A stretch of 64,000 nucleotides of DNA from JAXMAZ01 sp046350115 (lineage in GTDB: Bacteria > Planctomycetota > Planctomycetia > Gemmatales > Gemmataceae). The stretch's first letter is position 1. Each line of letters opens with the position of its first letter. The notes beneath the pieces were generated by a model that did not search any database, was not told the origin of the DNA, and saw nothing but the letters and a program-made list of their open reading frames with translations. Of this stretch, positions 43,282 through 53,303 are shown piece by piece. The DNA is taken from positions 87,040-151,039 of the forward strand of contig JAXMAZ010000019.1 of NCBI GenBank assembly GCA_046350115.1. The letters are read 5' to 3'. The position numbers and the translations under genes are program-made.

Positions 43282-46200
43282 ATGCCCAAGGCCGACATCG
43301 CCATCGTAACGGTCATCCCGGAGGAATATTCCGCCGTCATCTCGCGTCTCGGGCAAGAAGGATGTGAGGTTCGACACGACCCCGGTTCCGCAAAGCAGCC
43401 CAATCAGTATGGGTGGGTCACTGGAGAACTCACCGACCAAATCGGGCGACCTTACCTGGTTGTCGTCGCCGCCGCTATCTCACCCGGCCCTACGCAAATG
43501 GCGAACGCCATTGCGGCAACACTGGCCCGATTCAGGCCGCGTCACGTTCTCTTGGTGGGAATCGCCGGTGGGTTTCCGCTTGATGGACAGGGCCGCGGTG
43601 ACGTGGCGATATCGAGCGTCATCTACGACTACGAGTACGGGAAGGTGGCGGACGAGTTCCACCCCCGCCACGACTTCACCTATCAAATCGATGGCGCTCT
43701 CCTCCGAAGTGCCGTCACGCTCCACGCCCGCGACTCGGAATGGGCGGACCTCGACGGACATCTCCGGCCCGAAGCCGCTGGGCGACCGAAACTTCTGCCC
43801 GGTGTCATTGCGTCGGGCAGTAAGGTGGTCGATAACGCTGACAACGCTTTTTTCGCCAGCGTCCATGCCTCCTGGCCGAAAATCCTCGCGGTCGAAATGG
43901 AGGGGGCAGGTGCGGTCGCCACCGTGAATACGGCGATCTCGGGGGGACAACAGGTCGGCTTCCTCATGATTCGGGGCATCTCAGACATGCCGAAGGGTGG
44001 CGTAGGAGGCGAGCCGCTGCCTACGACTGGAAGCCCGGAAGGTAACAAAGCGGAGCGGGACACCTGGAAAAAGTACGCCGCGGCCGTCGCTGCCAACTTC
44101 ACGGTCCACTGGATTAAACGCGGTTGGCCCGTGCCCCCTGCCCGTCGTGCCGGTCGCGCCCCAGCTACCAAGCCACCCGCCGACGACGGCGACCCGCCTC
44201 CATCGACCGCCATCGCCAGAGTCGATGCGAACGCTGTCGAGTTCGATCCTTTCGCCACAACGGCCGATTCGAGCGTCTGGCTGGGGTTCTTGCGGTCGCT
44301 CGCACCGGGCGGGGACGGTTCGCCGGGTGCGTCCCGGGGCGGTTCACCGGCTTGGGGGGCCGTACTCCGAGCGATCACCGAACGGTTGGACGGAGCAGCC
44401 CCGCCAGCGTCCACCGTTGACACGGAACTCGAACTCATCAAGACGCACCTTGACCGGCATGAGACTGAGGTGGCGGAGACGAAACTCAAGGAGTTGGAAT
44501 CCCGGTCGGCCGACCGTCTGACGCCGCTCCAGTGGTATCAGTTGAAGGCCCTCCGCTCCCGCATCTTCTCCGGCCGCTGGCAGTGGGAGCAGGCCGGGCG
44601 GGAGTTGCTCGACGCCAAGCGACACACGCCGACGGCCGAACGGGCCAGGATAAACGAAGCACTCGGCTACGAGCTACTCGGCGAGAGAGAGAAGGCTCAC
44701 GAACTGGCGACGGCACTCCGGGCCGAGTTTACGCATTCTGTCCGCCTCCTCACCATCTGGATTCGTACAGCACCCGCATCGATGACGTTCGACACGTTGG
44801 CTGCGGCCGCAGCTTCATCCGTCAAAGAGGACGAGGAGTTGAACCTCGCCCTCGCTCACCGTGCCTTCCTTGAAAGTCGTTTCAGCGAGGCCATTCCGTT
44901 CGCTCAGCGGGCCACCGAACTCGACCCGGCCTCCCCTCACGCTTGGTTCTTACTCGGGGAAGCCAAACACGCAACCGGGTTCAATCTCGTCAAGGACAGC
45001 TATACGCCGCTCCTCCGCGAAGCGGCGGAACACTATGATCGAGCCGTCACGTTGGCGCAGGCGGAGAAACTCTCCGGGCTTGAGGCCGCCATCCGGTTCA
45101 ACCGTGGCAAGGTTCGGCACCTGCTCGGTGACTCGCGTGCCGAGGCTGACTACCAACGGGCAGTCGAACTCGCTCGACCGGACCAGAGGATGCGGACCGA
45201 GTACGCCGGCTTCCTCGTCCAGGTGGGTCGCCCCACTGATGCCCTCCGCGAGTTGGAGGCCGAGACGGGCGAGCCGAAGGGTGAGCGGCTGTTCTTCGAA
45301 GCCGCGGCCCGATACGAACGGAATATCGGGGACGACCGGCTTCGCGCGCAGGCCCTTCTGGAGGCGTTGGTTGCCGAGGAAGCATCCGATCGCTGGGACG
45401 ATGCACACGTCCTGATCGTCCAGTGGGCCGTCGAGGGCAAGGGCCAGGAAGCGGCACGCCGAGTGATTACTGGGAGCCGACTAGAGGCGGTCAACCCCCT
45501 CGTCTTCTGGACCCTGAGTGGTTGGCTGTCGGCTTCCGAGGGACACAAGGACGTCGCTCGGGCCGCGTTCCACAAGGCGCTCGACGTCCTCACAGCGGCC
45601 GCCCGTCGCGACCACATCTTTCTCCTCGCACAAGCCCTAGTCTCCGTGGACGACGACGCCCTCGCGCTCCCCCTCCTTGAACGGTGCTACCGACCAGGCG
45701 TGTTGAACTACGAGTGCAAGAAACTCCTCGACACTGCACGCCGCCTCGAACGGCACGATGTCTCAAGCCGGGTCTGTCGAGAACTTCGGGAGGCAGGATC
45801 GGCCGACCCGCGGGCCATCGAGACGGAGATCGGCATCCTCCAGATGTACGACCCGAACGAGGCCCTGAGAGTCGCACGCGATCACCTTGTCAGGCATCCC
45901 GGAGATCGTCACGTTGCCCTTTGGCAGTCGGCGTTAGCCCTTCGGCTCGACCGGTCCGAGTTGATCATTGCCGATTTGTCCCGGCTGCCCGCAGTCAGCG
46001 ACCTGACGCCGCAAGGTAGCGGGATGGTGGTCGGCATTCTCGCCGAAACCGGACAACACGCAGCCGCACTTCGCTACGCTTACGACGCTCTCCGCGCGCA
46101 CTTCGAGAGTGAATTTGCTCACGGCCAATACCTCGCCTACTTCTTCAAACTGAACGAACACTGCCCTGACCTGCGCGTCGGCGGCCGTGCCGAGCCGGGG

Positions 46201-47652
46201 GCCGCCGTGTGCTACCGCGAGGAGCGTGATGAGACGGACCGCTGGGCAGTCATCGAGGACGGTCCCAAACCGGATTTGGCTCGCGATGAGTACGCGCCCG
46301 ACCACCCGCTCAGCAAAGCCCTGTCCGGTCATTCGGTCGGAGACACAGTCGTTCTATCCCACTCTGGTCTTCAGCCGCGTTCCGCCGTCATCCGCCAGGC
46401 GTTTTCCAAGTTCATCCACCGTTTCCATGACTGCCGAGATCGATACCAACTTCGCTTCCCTGGCGGCACCGCGATTCAGATGATTCACGTCGGTAGCGGT
46501 GACGAGTTCGATCCGTCACCAATCATCCAGAGCCTAGAGCAGCGGAAGCAGCACATCGAGCGACTGGACAGGACGTACCGCAACGAGCCGATGCCGTTCT
46601 CCATGTACGTGGAGTTGGCTGGCCGTAACGAAATCGATGCCTGGGCACACATGGCTTCAAACCCGGACTTGGGCATCCGCTGTGGCAGCGGCGATGATCG
46701 CGAATTGCGGGCCGCGATCGACTTGGTGAAAAGATGCAAAACACTTGTCCTGGACCTGACCGCCTTGATCACGCTAGCCCGCCTCGATCTGCTACGCCTC
46801 GTCGGTGGCGGATCGAGGAAGTGGGTTGCCGCCAGAACCATGTACGAGCGGGTGCTGCACCTTCACGAACAAGCTGACGAGGACCGAGGGTCCGCAGGGT
46901 CTGTTGTCCTGACAGACGGCGGCGAACTCGCGCGGGTGGAAATCACTACTGAACAGCGGGAACGGCGTGCCGAGTTCCTCGCCAGCATGCGTAACGCGAT
47001 TCAGGACCGTTGCGACATTCAGCCGTGTCCGCAGGCCGCGGCTCTCGACCCCACCCGACGTGAACAACTCGTGCAAGCAATCGGCCGGCAGAGCCTCGAC
47101 TCGATCCTGCTTGCTGCCCACCCCGACGCGGTACTCTGGACCGACGACCTCGTTCTCGGGCTGATCGGCCGGACGGACTTTCAGACGAGTCGCGTCTGGA
47201 CTCAAGCCGTCCTTTTTGTCCTTCGGCAAGAGGGCACCATTTCTCAGCAAGAATTCGATCAAGCCGTCGCCAAGTTGGTCGGTTGGCACTACCAGGGGGT
47301 GGTGCTGAACGAGGAGACCCTCATCGCCGCGGCCGAGGTCGCCGAGTGGCGCATGGATCACTGGCCAGTGCCGCCGGTCATGAGGACGCTCGCGAACACG
47401 GCGGCGGACCCGATCATGCGGCTGAGAATTGCGGCCCAGGCGATCCGCCTGACTTGGCGACGTGACGCGCCGTATCACGCTCGTCAAAGTTTCTTGTTCG
47501 CGGTGCTGGCGGGGCTGAACAGTGTGCGACTAGTGCGGCGACTGCACCAAGCAGTCCCGTTAGTCTTTTCGGTCGATGTTCTTTCCGCCGACGAGGTCAG
47601 AGACTGCATCGCGGTGTGGTTGCGGCACCCGACTGGATTGGTTTTGCCTTGA
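43282..47652 (+). CDS. PNP-nucleosidase / TPR / GreAB-C-like / PIN conflict-system protein
   Basis: A 1456-residue multidomain protein. Residues 1 to about 280 form a phosphorylase/nucleosidase domain: VLLVGIAGGFP, GDVAISSVIYDYE, AVEMEGAGAVATV (about 204) and MIRGISDM (about 231) match the MTA/AdoHcy nucleosidase and PNP families. A Pro/Ala linker leads to TPR-like helices (about 380-960). Around 975-1060, YAPDHPLSKALSGHSVGDTVVL resembles the C-terminal domain of GreA/GreB. From about 1150, LVLDLTALITLARLDLL and LWTDDLVLGLI resemble a PIN nuclease with acidic residues at the usual places. I recall a TPR-GreAB-C-PIN arrangement proposed as a conflict system by comparative genomics. A defence role is inferred; no partner gene is evident. 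Confidence 0.8.
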   Translation: MPKADIAIVTVIPEEYSAVISRLGQEGCEVRHDPGSAKQPNQYGWVTGELTDQIGRPYLVVVAAAISPGPTQMANAIAATLARFRPRHVLLVGIAGGFPLDGQGRGDVAISSVIYDYEYGKVADEFHPRHDFTYQIDGALLRSAVTLHARDSEWADLDGHLRPEAAGRPKLLPGVIASGSKVVDNADNAFFASVHASWPKILAVEMEGAGAVATVNTAISGGQQVGFLMIRGISDMPKGGVGGEPLPTTGSPEGNKAERDTWKKYAAAVAANFTVHWIKRGWPVPPARRAGRAPATKPPADDGDPPPSTAIARVDANAVEFDPFATTADSSVWLGFLRSLAPGGDGSPGASRGGSPAWGAVLRAITERLDGAAPPASTVDTELELIKTHLDRHETEVAETKLKELESRSADRLTPLQWYQLKALRSRIFSGRWQWEQAGRELLDAKRHTPTAERARINEALGYELLGEREKAHELATALRAEFTHSVRLLTIWIRTAPASMTFDTLAAAAASSVKEDEELNLALAHRAFLESRFSEAIPFAQRATELDPASPHAWFLLGEAKHATGFNLVKDSYTPLLREAAEHYDRAVTLAQAEKLSGLEAAIRFNRGKVRHLLGDSRAEADYQRAVELARPDQRMRTEYAGFLVQVGRPTDALRELEAETGEPKGERLFFEAAARYERNIGDDRLRAQALLEALVAEEASDRWDDAHVLIVQWAVEGKGQEAARRVITGSRLEAVNPLVFWTLSGWLSASEGHKDVARAAFHKALDVLTAAARRDHIFLLAQALVSVDDDALALPLLERCYRPGVLNYECKKLLDTARRLERHDVSSRVCRELREAGSADPRAIETEIGILQMYDPNEALRVARDHLVRHPGDRHVALWQSALALRLDRSELIIADLSRLPAVSDLTPQGSGMVVGILAETGQHAAALRYAYDALRAHFESEFAHGQYLAYFFKLNEHCPDLRVGGRAEPGAAVCYREERDETDRWAVIEDGPKPDLARDEYAPDHPLSKALSGHSVGDTVVLSHSGLQPRSAVIRQAFSKFIHRFHDCRDRYQLRFPGGTAIQMIHVGSGDEFDPSPIIQSLEQRKQHIERLDRTYRNEPMPFSMYVELAGRNEIDAWAHMASNPDLGIRCGSGDDRELRAAIDLVKRCKTLVLDLTALITLARLDLLRLVGGGSRKWVAARTMYERVLHLHEQADEDRGSAGSVVLTDGGELARVEITTEQRERRAEFLASMRNAIQDRCDIQPCPQAAALDPTRREQLVQAIGRQSLDSILLAAHPDAVLWTDDLVLGLIGRTDFQTSRVWTQAVLFVLRQEGTISQQEFDQAVAKLVGWHYQGVVLNEETLIAAAEVAEWRMDHWPVPPVMRTLANTAADPIMRLRIAAQAIRLTWRRDAPYHARQSFLFAVLAGLNSVRLVRRLHQAVPLVFSVDVLSADEVRDCIAVWLRHPTGLVLP

Positions 47653-47799
47653 GCAGCTTTCAGGAGCGTTCCATCGACCTGCTCACTGGTGGGTGGCAAA
47701 TAGGGGGCAGGCTTGGCCACCCGAAGCCAGTGTGAGTACAATTTTAGTTCAGCCTAGTCAGTGGTGAATGGCCGGGATTTGCAGCCGTTTCGATGCAAA

Positions 47800-47868
47800 C
47801 ACGGGGTAGGTGCGACGAAGTCCCAACCCGCCAAGGGTAGCTTCGAATCCCTCCCTCTCCGCTGACTG
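47800..47868 (+). other. tRNA 3'-end-like sequence, candidate attachment site
   Basis: TTCGAATCCCTCCCTCTCCGC at about 47841-47863 resembles the T-loop and acceptor end of a tRNA (tRNA-Ser-like), but a matching 5' half (GGAGAGG and D-arm) is not visible upstream. Such tRNA 3' remnants are typical att sites left after integration at a tRNA gene. A terminator hairpin and a tyrosine recombinase gene follow directly. Confidence 0.45.
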
Positions 47869-47870
47869 AT

Positions 47871-47906
47871 CGGCCCCGGTGACACAAGTCGGTGTGACCG
47901 GGGCCG
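47871..47906 (+). terminator. Terminator-like hairpin after the tRNA-like remnant
   Basis: CGGCCCCGGT (47871-47880) and ACCGGGGCCG (47897-47906) form a perfect 10-bp stem with a 16-base loop, followed by TTGC. It sits where the terminator of a tRNA gene would be. Confidence 0.55.
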
Positions 47907-47990
47907 TTGCATTTCCGGACGCGCCTCGTCCGACCCGATTTGTGGCACCGTTTGTGGCAGTTTGTGGCGGGAGGGTTCTCCGAGGCCGCC

Positions 47991-49349
47991 ATGGCGTCCA
48001 CATCCTCCTTCCGGGTCGGACAAGTTCAGGGGTATCTGCGGGGCCGGGTCTGGTACCTGTGCTACCACGAGCACGGCAAACGTCGCCGGCCCCGGGTCGG
48101 CCCCGACCGCCAGGCCGCCCGCCGGCTGGCCGCCCAGGTCAACGGCCAGCTGGCCGCCGACGCCCCGACCACCTTCAGCTACGAGCCGATTGGGATCCCC
48201 GACCTGCGGGACCAGTGGCTCGACCACCACGAGCACGTCCGCCGGTCGTCCGTCCGCACCGTCGGCCGGTACCGCACCGCCACCGCCCATCTGGTCCGGT
48301 TCCTGGACGCCCGGCCGGTCCGCCACGCCGCCCAGTTCACCCCCGCCCACGCGGCCGAGTTCGCTCGCCACCTGCGGGCCGCCCGGGTGTCCCCGAACGG
48401 CCACCCGCACACCCCCGTCCGGCCGCTCCTGGACAAGGGGGTGCGGTTCATCCTGGAGTGCTGCCGGGCCCTGTTCCACTTCGCCGCCCGGCGGCGGCAC
48501 CTGCCGCCGTACGCCGCCAACCCGTTCACCGCCATCGACGTCGACCGGCTGGCGGTCGACACCCGCCGGCCGGTCGTCCTCTTGACTGCCGGCCAAGAGG
48601 CGGAGCTGCTCGGGGCGTGCGACCGGTGGCAGCTGCCGGTGTTCGCCTCCCTGCTGCTGACCGGGGTGCGGCCGGGCGAGCTGTGCCACCTGCTGCTGCC
48701 GGGCGACCTGGACCTGGCGGCCGGCGTACTCCGGGTGCGGAACAAGCCGGCCGTCGGGTGGCAGGTGAAGACCCGGGCCGAGCGGGACGTGCCCCTGCTG
48801 CCGGAGCTGGCCGGGCTGCTGGCCGCCCACCTGGGCGGCCGGGCGGCCGGGCCGGTGTTCGCCCGCCGGGGGTGGCCGGCCGGGGGCGGGTGGACGGCCC
48901 GGGAGCTGGAGCAGGACCTGGCCCGCCGGGTCGCCGCCCGCGAGGCGGAGACGGGGCGGCCGGTCGACCGGGCGGGCCGGCTGCGGCTGGCGGCGGCGGC
49001 GTGGCGGGCGGCCGGGGCGGTCCGGGAGGAGCGGGTCCGGGTCGAGCTCCTGCGGGCCGCCCGGGCCGCCGGGCTGGGGGCGTCGTTGAGCCCGAAGACG
49101 CTGCGGCACCAGTTCGCCACGGCCCTGCAGGAGGGGCGGGTGGACCCGCTGGTGCGGAACCTGGTGATGGGGCACGCGGCGGCCGGGGAGCGGACGGCCG
49201 GGCACGGGCTGGGGATGACAGCCGTGTACACCCACACCCGGCCGGAGACGGTCCGGGAGCAACTGGTCGCCGCCCTGGCCGGCCGGCCGGCGGTGGCCGC
49301 CGTTCGCGACCGGCTGACCGGCTTCGTGGGGCGGACGTCGACCGACTGA
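47991..49349 (+). CDS. Tyrosine recombinase (phage-type integrase)
   Basis: A 452-residue site-specific recombinase. The catalytic domain has LLTGVRPGELCHL (Arg I), KTRAERDVPLL (Lys/strand region), LSPKTLRHQFATAL (HxxR region) and AVYTHTRPETV with the nucleophilic Tyr. The N-terminal SAM-like core-binding domain is at about 60-180. ATG 47991 (MASTSSFRVG) is chosen; the frame is open to 47907, inside the upstream hairpin. A tRNA-3'-like sequence immediately precedes it, the usual arrangement of integrase and attachment site. Extremely GC-rich with long Ala/Arg stretches. Confidence 0.9.
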   Translation: MASTSSFRVGQVQGYLRGRVWYLCYHEHGKRRRPRVGPDRQAARRLAAQVNGQLAADAPTTFSYEPIGIPDLRDQWLDHHEHVRRSSVRTVGRYRTATAHLVRFLDARPVRHAAQFTPAHAAEFARHLRAARVSPNGHPHTPVRPLLDKGVRFILECCRALFHFAARRRHLPPYAANPFTAIDVDRLAVDTRRPVVLLTAGQEAELLGACDRWQLPVFASLLLTGVRPGELCHLLLPGDLDLAAGVLRVRNKPAVGWQVKTRAERDVPLLPELAGLLAAHLGGRAAGPVFARRGWPAGGGWTARELEQDLARRVAAREAETGRPVDRAGRLRLAAAAWRAAGAVREERVRVELLRAARAAGLGASLSPKTLRHQFATALQEGRVDPLVRNLVMGHAAAGERTAGHGLGMTAVYTHTRPETVREQLVAALAGRPAVAAVRDRLTGFVGRTSTD

Positions 49350-49509
49350 GCACCAGCCCCAGCCTTCCGACCGGCGTGGCGTCCCGCTCACCAGGACGCC
49401 CGCAAGGCGATTCGGCTCCGGTGACCGCCGCCCCGTTCCCGATGCAGAATCCCGGGGAGCGGGGACAGCCGTGAGCCGTGGCTCGACAGACCCCGACTAA
49501 TGGCCTGCG

Positions 49510-52500
49510 TCACCGGGAACGGCGGCCGGTCGGTCTGTCCACGTCGATCGGGGTGAGATCAAGCCCATCTGCCACGAACCAGTCGGCCGCCATCCGGGCG
49601 ACTGGCGAGGCCGCCGACCGCACGGCGACCGGGGCGGCCTCCGGCTCGCGAACGGGGGCCGCCGAAGACGGGCGGGGCTGGGCGGGATCAGTCGAGACCG
49701 GGGCGATCAGCCCGGCGAGTCCGAACGGGGCGACGGTCGCGGCGGGGGCGGATTCCACGAGGGAGGACGCCAGCGGTGGGTCGGCGATGTCCTGCGGGTT
49801 GGTGTTGCCCGGGGCCAGGGCAAACGTCGCAACGGCGGTCTGGCTGCCGGACGTCCGGCCGACCGCCGCCGCGTACTGGTACACCCGGTCTGTGCCGTTG
49901 TCCACGACCCAGATGTCGTTCGGGGCGGCCGGGTTGATCGTCAGCCCGGTCGGGTGGGCGTTCGCCGGGTCGATCGCCCAACTACCGAGTAGACCGCCGG
50001 TCAGGGTGTACTTGAACACCTTGTCGGTGCTCGTGCCGTCGTCCACCACCCAGAACGAGGAGCCGTCGGTGACGATGCCTTTCGGATTCGTATCGGCGCC
50101 GGTCAGCCCGAAGCTGCTCGCCGCGGTCTGGCTCCCTGACAGCCGGCCGGCTGCGTTGGAGTACTTGTAGACCTTGTCCTTGGTCGTGTTGCCGACGAGC
50201 ACCCACACGTCCGTGCCGTTGGTGGCCAGCCCCTCGACCGAGGCGTTGTTCGGCAGACCGCCGGCCGCCCAAGACCCGAGCAGCGCCCCGGCGGCCGAGT
50301 ACACGTACACTGTCTTGTTGGCGTCCGCCACCCACACCCGGTCCCCGGCGGCGGTGGTCGCCATCCCCCGCGGGGCGGTGTCCCCGGCGGCCAGGGCGGT
50401 GGTCGTCTGGCCGTTCCCGGGCGCGCCGTACCGGTACATCTGGTCCGGGCTACCGTCGTTGACCACGAAGAACTTGGTGAAGTCGTCGTCGGTGACGGTG
50501 ACCACTCCCTGCCCGTCGGCGATCACCGCCCCGGTCGCGTTCGACAGGTTGACCGTAAAGCTCTCGTCGGCCTCTGCGGTCGTGTCGTTCAGGAGCGGGA
50601 TTCGGACGGTGGCCGTCGTGAACCCCGGCATGACGGTGACGGTCCCGGCCGTGGCCACATAGTCACTCCCGGCGACGGCCGAGCCGTCGGCGGTGGCGTA
50701 TGCGACCGTCAGCGGGGACGAACTGGTCGACGAGACCGAGACCGTCAGGACCACTTCGTTCTCGGTCCCGTACCGGTAGATCTGGCCGCTCGTGTCCAAC
50801 GCCGTGACGTACACGTCCCCGTCCGGGCCGAAGGCCAGGCGGTGGGGGCTGGTCAGCCCACCGCTACCGGCCGGCATGTAGTCGTCGACATAGCCGCCGG
50901 CCGTGGTGAACCGCTCGACGCGGCTGTTGTTGGCGCTGACGACGTACAGGAGGCCGTCCGGGCCGAACTTCACGTCCTTGGGGCCGCTCAGGGCCGGGTT
51001 GGTGATGGCCCCCAGGTACGCCCCGCTCACCGCGTTGTACTTCTGGATCTGGTTGCTACCGGTACTCGCCACGTAGGCCACCCCGTCCGCGCCGACGGTC
51101 AGGCTCTCGGGGTAGCTCAGCGCGCCGGCCCCCGTGGTGTTGAGGGCGCCGAGCGGTTGGCCGGTGGCGCCGTCGTAGCGGACGACGTTGAAGCTGTTCC
51201 GCCCGGTGACGTACAGCTCGGGCACGCCGGCCCCGTTCACGTCCGGCCCGAAGGCCAGCCCGTGGGGGCCGTCGATGCCGCCGCTGCCGGCCGTCACGAA
51301 CGCCCCCATAAAGGTGCCGGCCGCGTCGAACCGCAGCACCTCGTCGGTGTACTCGGCCCCGATGTACCAGAACCCGTTCCGGAACACCTTGTCCCGCACC
51401 CCGCTGATCTGGCCGGCGGCGATGAAGTGGTCGACGAACGCCCCGGTGGTCGCGTCGTACCGGTCGACCGGCCCGTTGGTCTGCGGGCCGGGGGAGGTGT
51501 ACAGGTAGCCGCCCTGGAACGTCAGCCCCAGGAACTGGTGGCCGGGAACCCCGAGCGCGAACGGCCCGCGGTAGTGCGGCCGGTGATCGCCCTCGACGCC
51601 CGCGGCGTCGGCGATGGCGATCTGGCGGGCCGCTTCGTCGTCCGCGATGGTCACCGTCGCGGTGCCGGCTGCGACGGCCGCCCCGCCCGAGGGGTTGCTC
51701 AGTTGGACGGTGAACGCCTCGTTCCCCTCGACGAGTGTGTCGTCGGAAGTGGCCAGCAGCACCAGCCGCGACGTTTGGCCCGGGGCGAAGGTGACGGTGC
51801 CGGTTTGGGCCGTGTAGTCGCTGCCGGCGGCGGCGGTGCCGTCGGCCGTCGCGTAGTCCACGCTGACCGGCGTCGGGCTGGCCGCCGACAGGGCGACCGC
51901 CACCCCGCCGGCGTAGCGGCCGACGGCGTTAGAATCCCGGCTGCTGAACAGTAGCGCCCCCTGCGAATCAACGATCAGGCCGACCGGGCCGAGCAGTGTG
52001 GCCCCCGCCGCAACGACCGGGTCGTCGAGGTACTGGCCCTGGCGGTCGTATCGGTGGATGGCACCCGTCCCGTTGTCGGCCACGTACAGCCGGCCGTCCT
52101 GGTCGAACGCCAGGCCGCGGGGGTTCGAGAGGCCGCCGGTGCCCACGGGCACGACGGTCGTGAGGTACGCCCCCGTCGCCCCGTCGAACTTGAACACCCC
52201 CACACCGCCGCTGGCGACGTCCAGGTTGCCGTCCGGGCCGAAGACCAGGTCGTGAGGCTGCTGTAGGCCGCCGCTCGCCGTCGGGACGAACGTGGCCGCG
52301 GTCTGGCCGGCGGCGGGCAGCGGGCTGCCCGGCGACGCCCCGAGCGGCCCCTGGTAGCGAAGGATCGATGCCGAACCGATGCTCGACACGTACAGGTTGC
52401 CGTCCGGGCCGAACGCCAGGCCCCTGGAGCCGTTGAGCCCGCCCGACCCGGCCGGGACGAACGCATTCAGGAAGGCGCCAGTGGTGCCGCTGTAACGGTT

Positions 52501-52902
52501 GATGGAATTGGTCCCGTTGCTCCCAACGTACAGGTTGCCGTCCGGACCGAACGCCAGGCCGAACGGGGCGGCCAGCCCGCCGGAGTTCGGCGTCACGAAG
52601 GTGCTGATGAGTTGGCCGGTGACGGCGTTGTACCGCAGGACGGTGTTTGCGCTTGAGGTGACGTACAGACTGCCGTCCGGCCCGAGGGTGAGATCCTTCG
52701 GGGCGGTGAGGCCGGGGCTACCGGCACTGACCAGGGCGGTGGCGGTGCCGACCTCGCCCAGGGTCGCGCTAGCGACCGACAGGGTGGCCGGCACCTCGCG
52801 GGCTTCCAGGTGTTCGACGGCCGGGCGGCAGCGGGGCGACGGCCGGGCAGGTCGGGCGGCTTTGTTCGACGCGGACGGCCGGAACCAGTTGCGGACGGTC
52901 AT
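49510..52902 (-). CDS. Secreted NHL/Calx-beta repeat protein
   Basis: A 1130-residue protein of the large extracellular planctomycete type. The N-terminus includes a basic segment and VEHLEAREVPATLS, the leader motif frequent in such proteins. The body consists of repeated NHL/SMP-30-like units (GLAFGPDGNLYVGSNGT, GLAFGPDGNLYVSSIGS and many similar) and two Calx-beta segments (VDYATADGTAAAGSDYTAQTG, VAYATADGSAVAGSDYV). The tail has further beta-propeller-type repeats. It probably forms a cell-surface propeller scaffold. Intact over its full length, unlike several neighbours. Confidence 0.85.
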   Translation of the reverse strand: MTVRNWFRPSASNKAARPARPSPRCRPAVEHLEAREVPATLSVASATLGEVGTATALVSAGSPGLTAPKDLTLGPDGSLYVTSSANTVLRYNAVTGQLISTFVTPNSGGLAAPFGLAFGPDGNLYVGSNGTNSINRYSGTTGAFLNAFVPAGSGGLNGSRGLAFGPDGNLYVSSIGSASILRYQGPLGASPGSPLPAAGQTAATFVPTASGGLQQPHDLVFGPDGNLDVASGGVGVFKFDGATGAYLTTVVPVGTGGLSNPRGLAFDQDGRLYVADNGTGAIHRYDRQGQYLDDPVVAAGATLLGPVGLIVDSQGALLFSSRDSNAVGRYAGGVAVALSAASPTPVSVDYATADGTAAAGSDYTAQTGTVTFAPGQTSRLVLLATSDDTLVEGNEAFTVQLSNPSGGAAVAAGTATVTIADDEAARQIAIADAAGVEGDHRPHYRGPFALGVPGHQFLGLTFQGGYLYTSPGPQTNGPVDRYDATTGAFVDHFIAAGQISGVRDKVFRNGFWYIGAEYTDEVLRFDAAGTFMGAFVTAGSGGIDGPHGLAFGPDVNGAGVPELYVTGRNSFNVVRYDGATGQPLGALNTTGAGALSYPESLTVGADGVAYVASTGSNQIQKYNAVSGAYLGAITNPALSGPKDVKFGPDGLLYVVSANNSRVERFTTAGGYVDDYMPAGSGGLTSPHRLAFGPDGDVYVTALDTSGQIYRYGTENEVVLTVSVSSTSSSPLTVAYATADGSAVAGSDYVATAGTVTVMPGFTTATVRIPLLNDTTAEADESFTVNLSNATGAVIADGQGVVTVTDDDFTKFFVVNDGSPDQMYRYGAPGNGQTTTALAAGDTAPRGMATTAAGDRVWVADANKTVYVYSAAGALLGSWAAGGLPNNASVEGLATNGTDVWVLVGNTTKDKVYKYSNAAGRLSGSQTAASSFGLTGADTNPKGIVTDGSSFWVVDDGTSTDKVFKYTLTGGLLGSWAIDPANAHPTGLTINPAAPNDIWVVDNGTDRVYQYAAAVGRTSGSQTAVATFALAPGNTNPQDIADPPLASSLVESAPAATVAPFGLAGLIAPVSTDPAQPRPSSAAPVREPEAAPVAVRSAASPVARMAADWFVADGLDLTPIDVDRPTGRRSR

Positions 52903-53303
52903 GAGACACCCTTGGGCTTGGGTCGGGCGCGGGAAGCGGTTTCCTCTTCACACCTCTCATGCGTAATTCGGCCGCCGAACGGCTCACCGAATTTGATTCC
53001 TTCCCCGAAGTGGTGGGCCGGACCGAAGCGACGCCGCCCGTTCCGCTGAGGACCGCTGGGCGGTTGTGGGACCGAGTTCGCCCCCGAACCCCATGCGGAA
53101 TCCGCGCGGGCGAAGGCTCACAACATCCCGAAAAAAACGTCGGGCAGAGGGCTGAAGCGGCGTAGGCCCACGAACCGGCCTGCCGGGGTTGCGGACTCCC
53201 CGGGCCGGTAGCGTGAATGACTGCGTTGTCACCTCTTTAGATCGGTCTCGTCCGACAGGGGAACGCCGGACACCGTGTCACCGCCGGCGCCGTGCAACTC
53301 GGG
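52903..53303. other. Intergenic stretch, no gene seen
   Basis: About 400 bases between the start of the NHL/Calx-beta gene and the stop of the WD40 kinase gene. Apart from the hairpin at 53174-53209, I see no gene, RNA or repeat here. Confidence 0.5.
53174..53209 (-). terminator. Hairpin after the WD40 kinase gene
   Basis: ACCGGC and CCGGGG arms (53174-53188) pair with CCCCGG and GCCGGT (53198-53209) around a 9-base loop. It lies about 95 bases beyond the kinase stop on the minus strand; no U-tract, so only a candidate. Confidence 0.35.

Noticed and set aside
47907..47990. Upstream start for the tyrosine recombinase
   Set aside because: It would begin inside the terminator-like hairpin after the tRNA-like sequence; ATG 47991 starts the recognisable protein.
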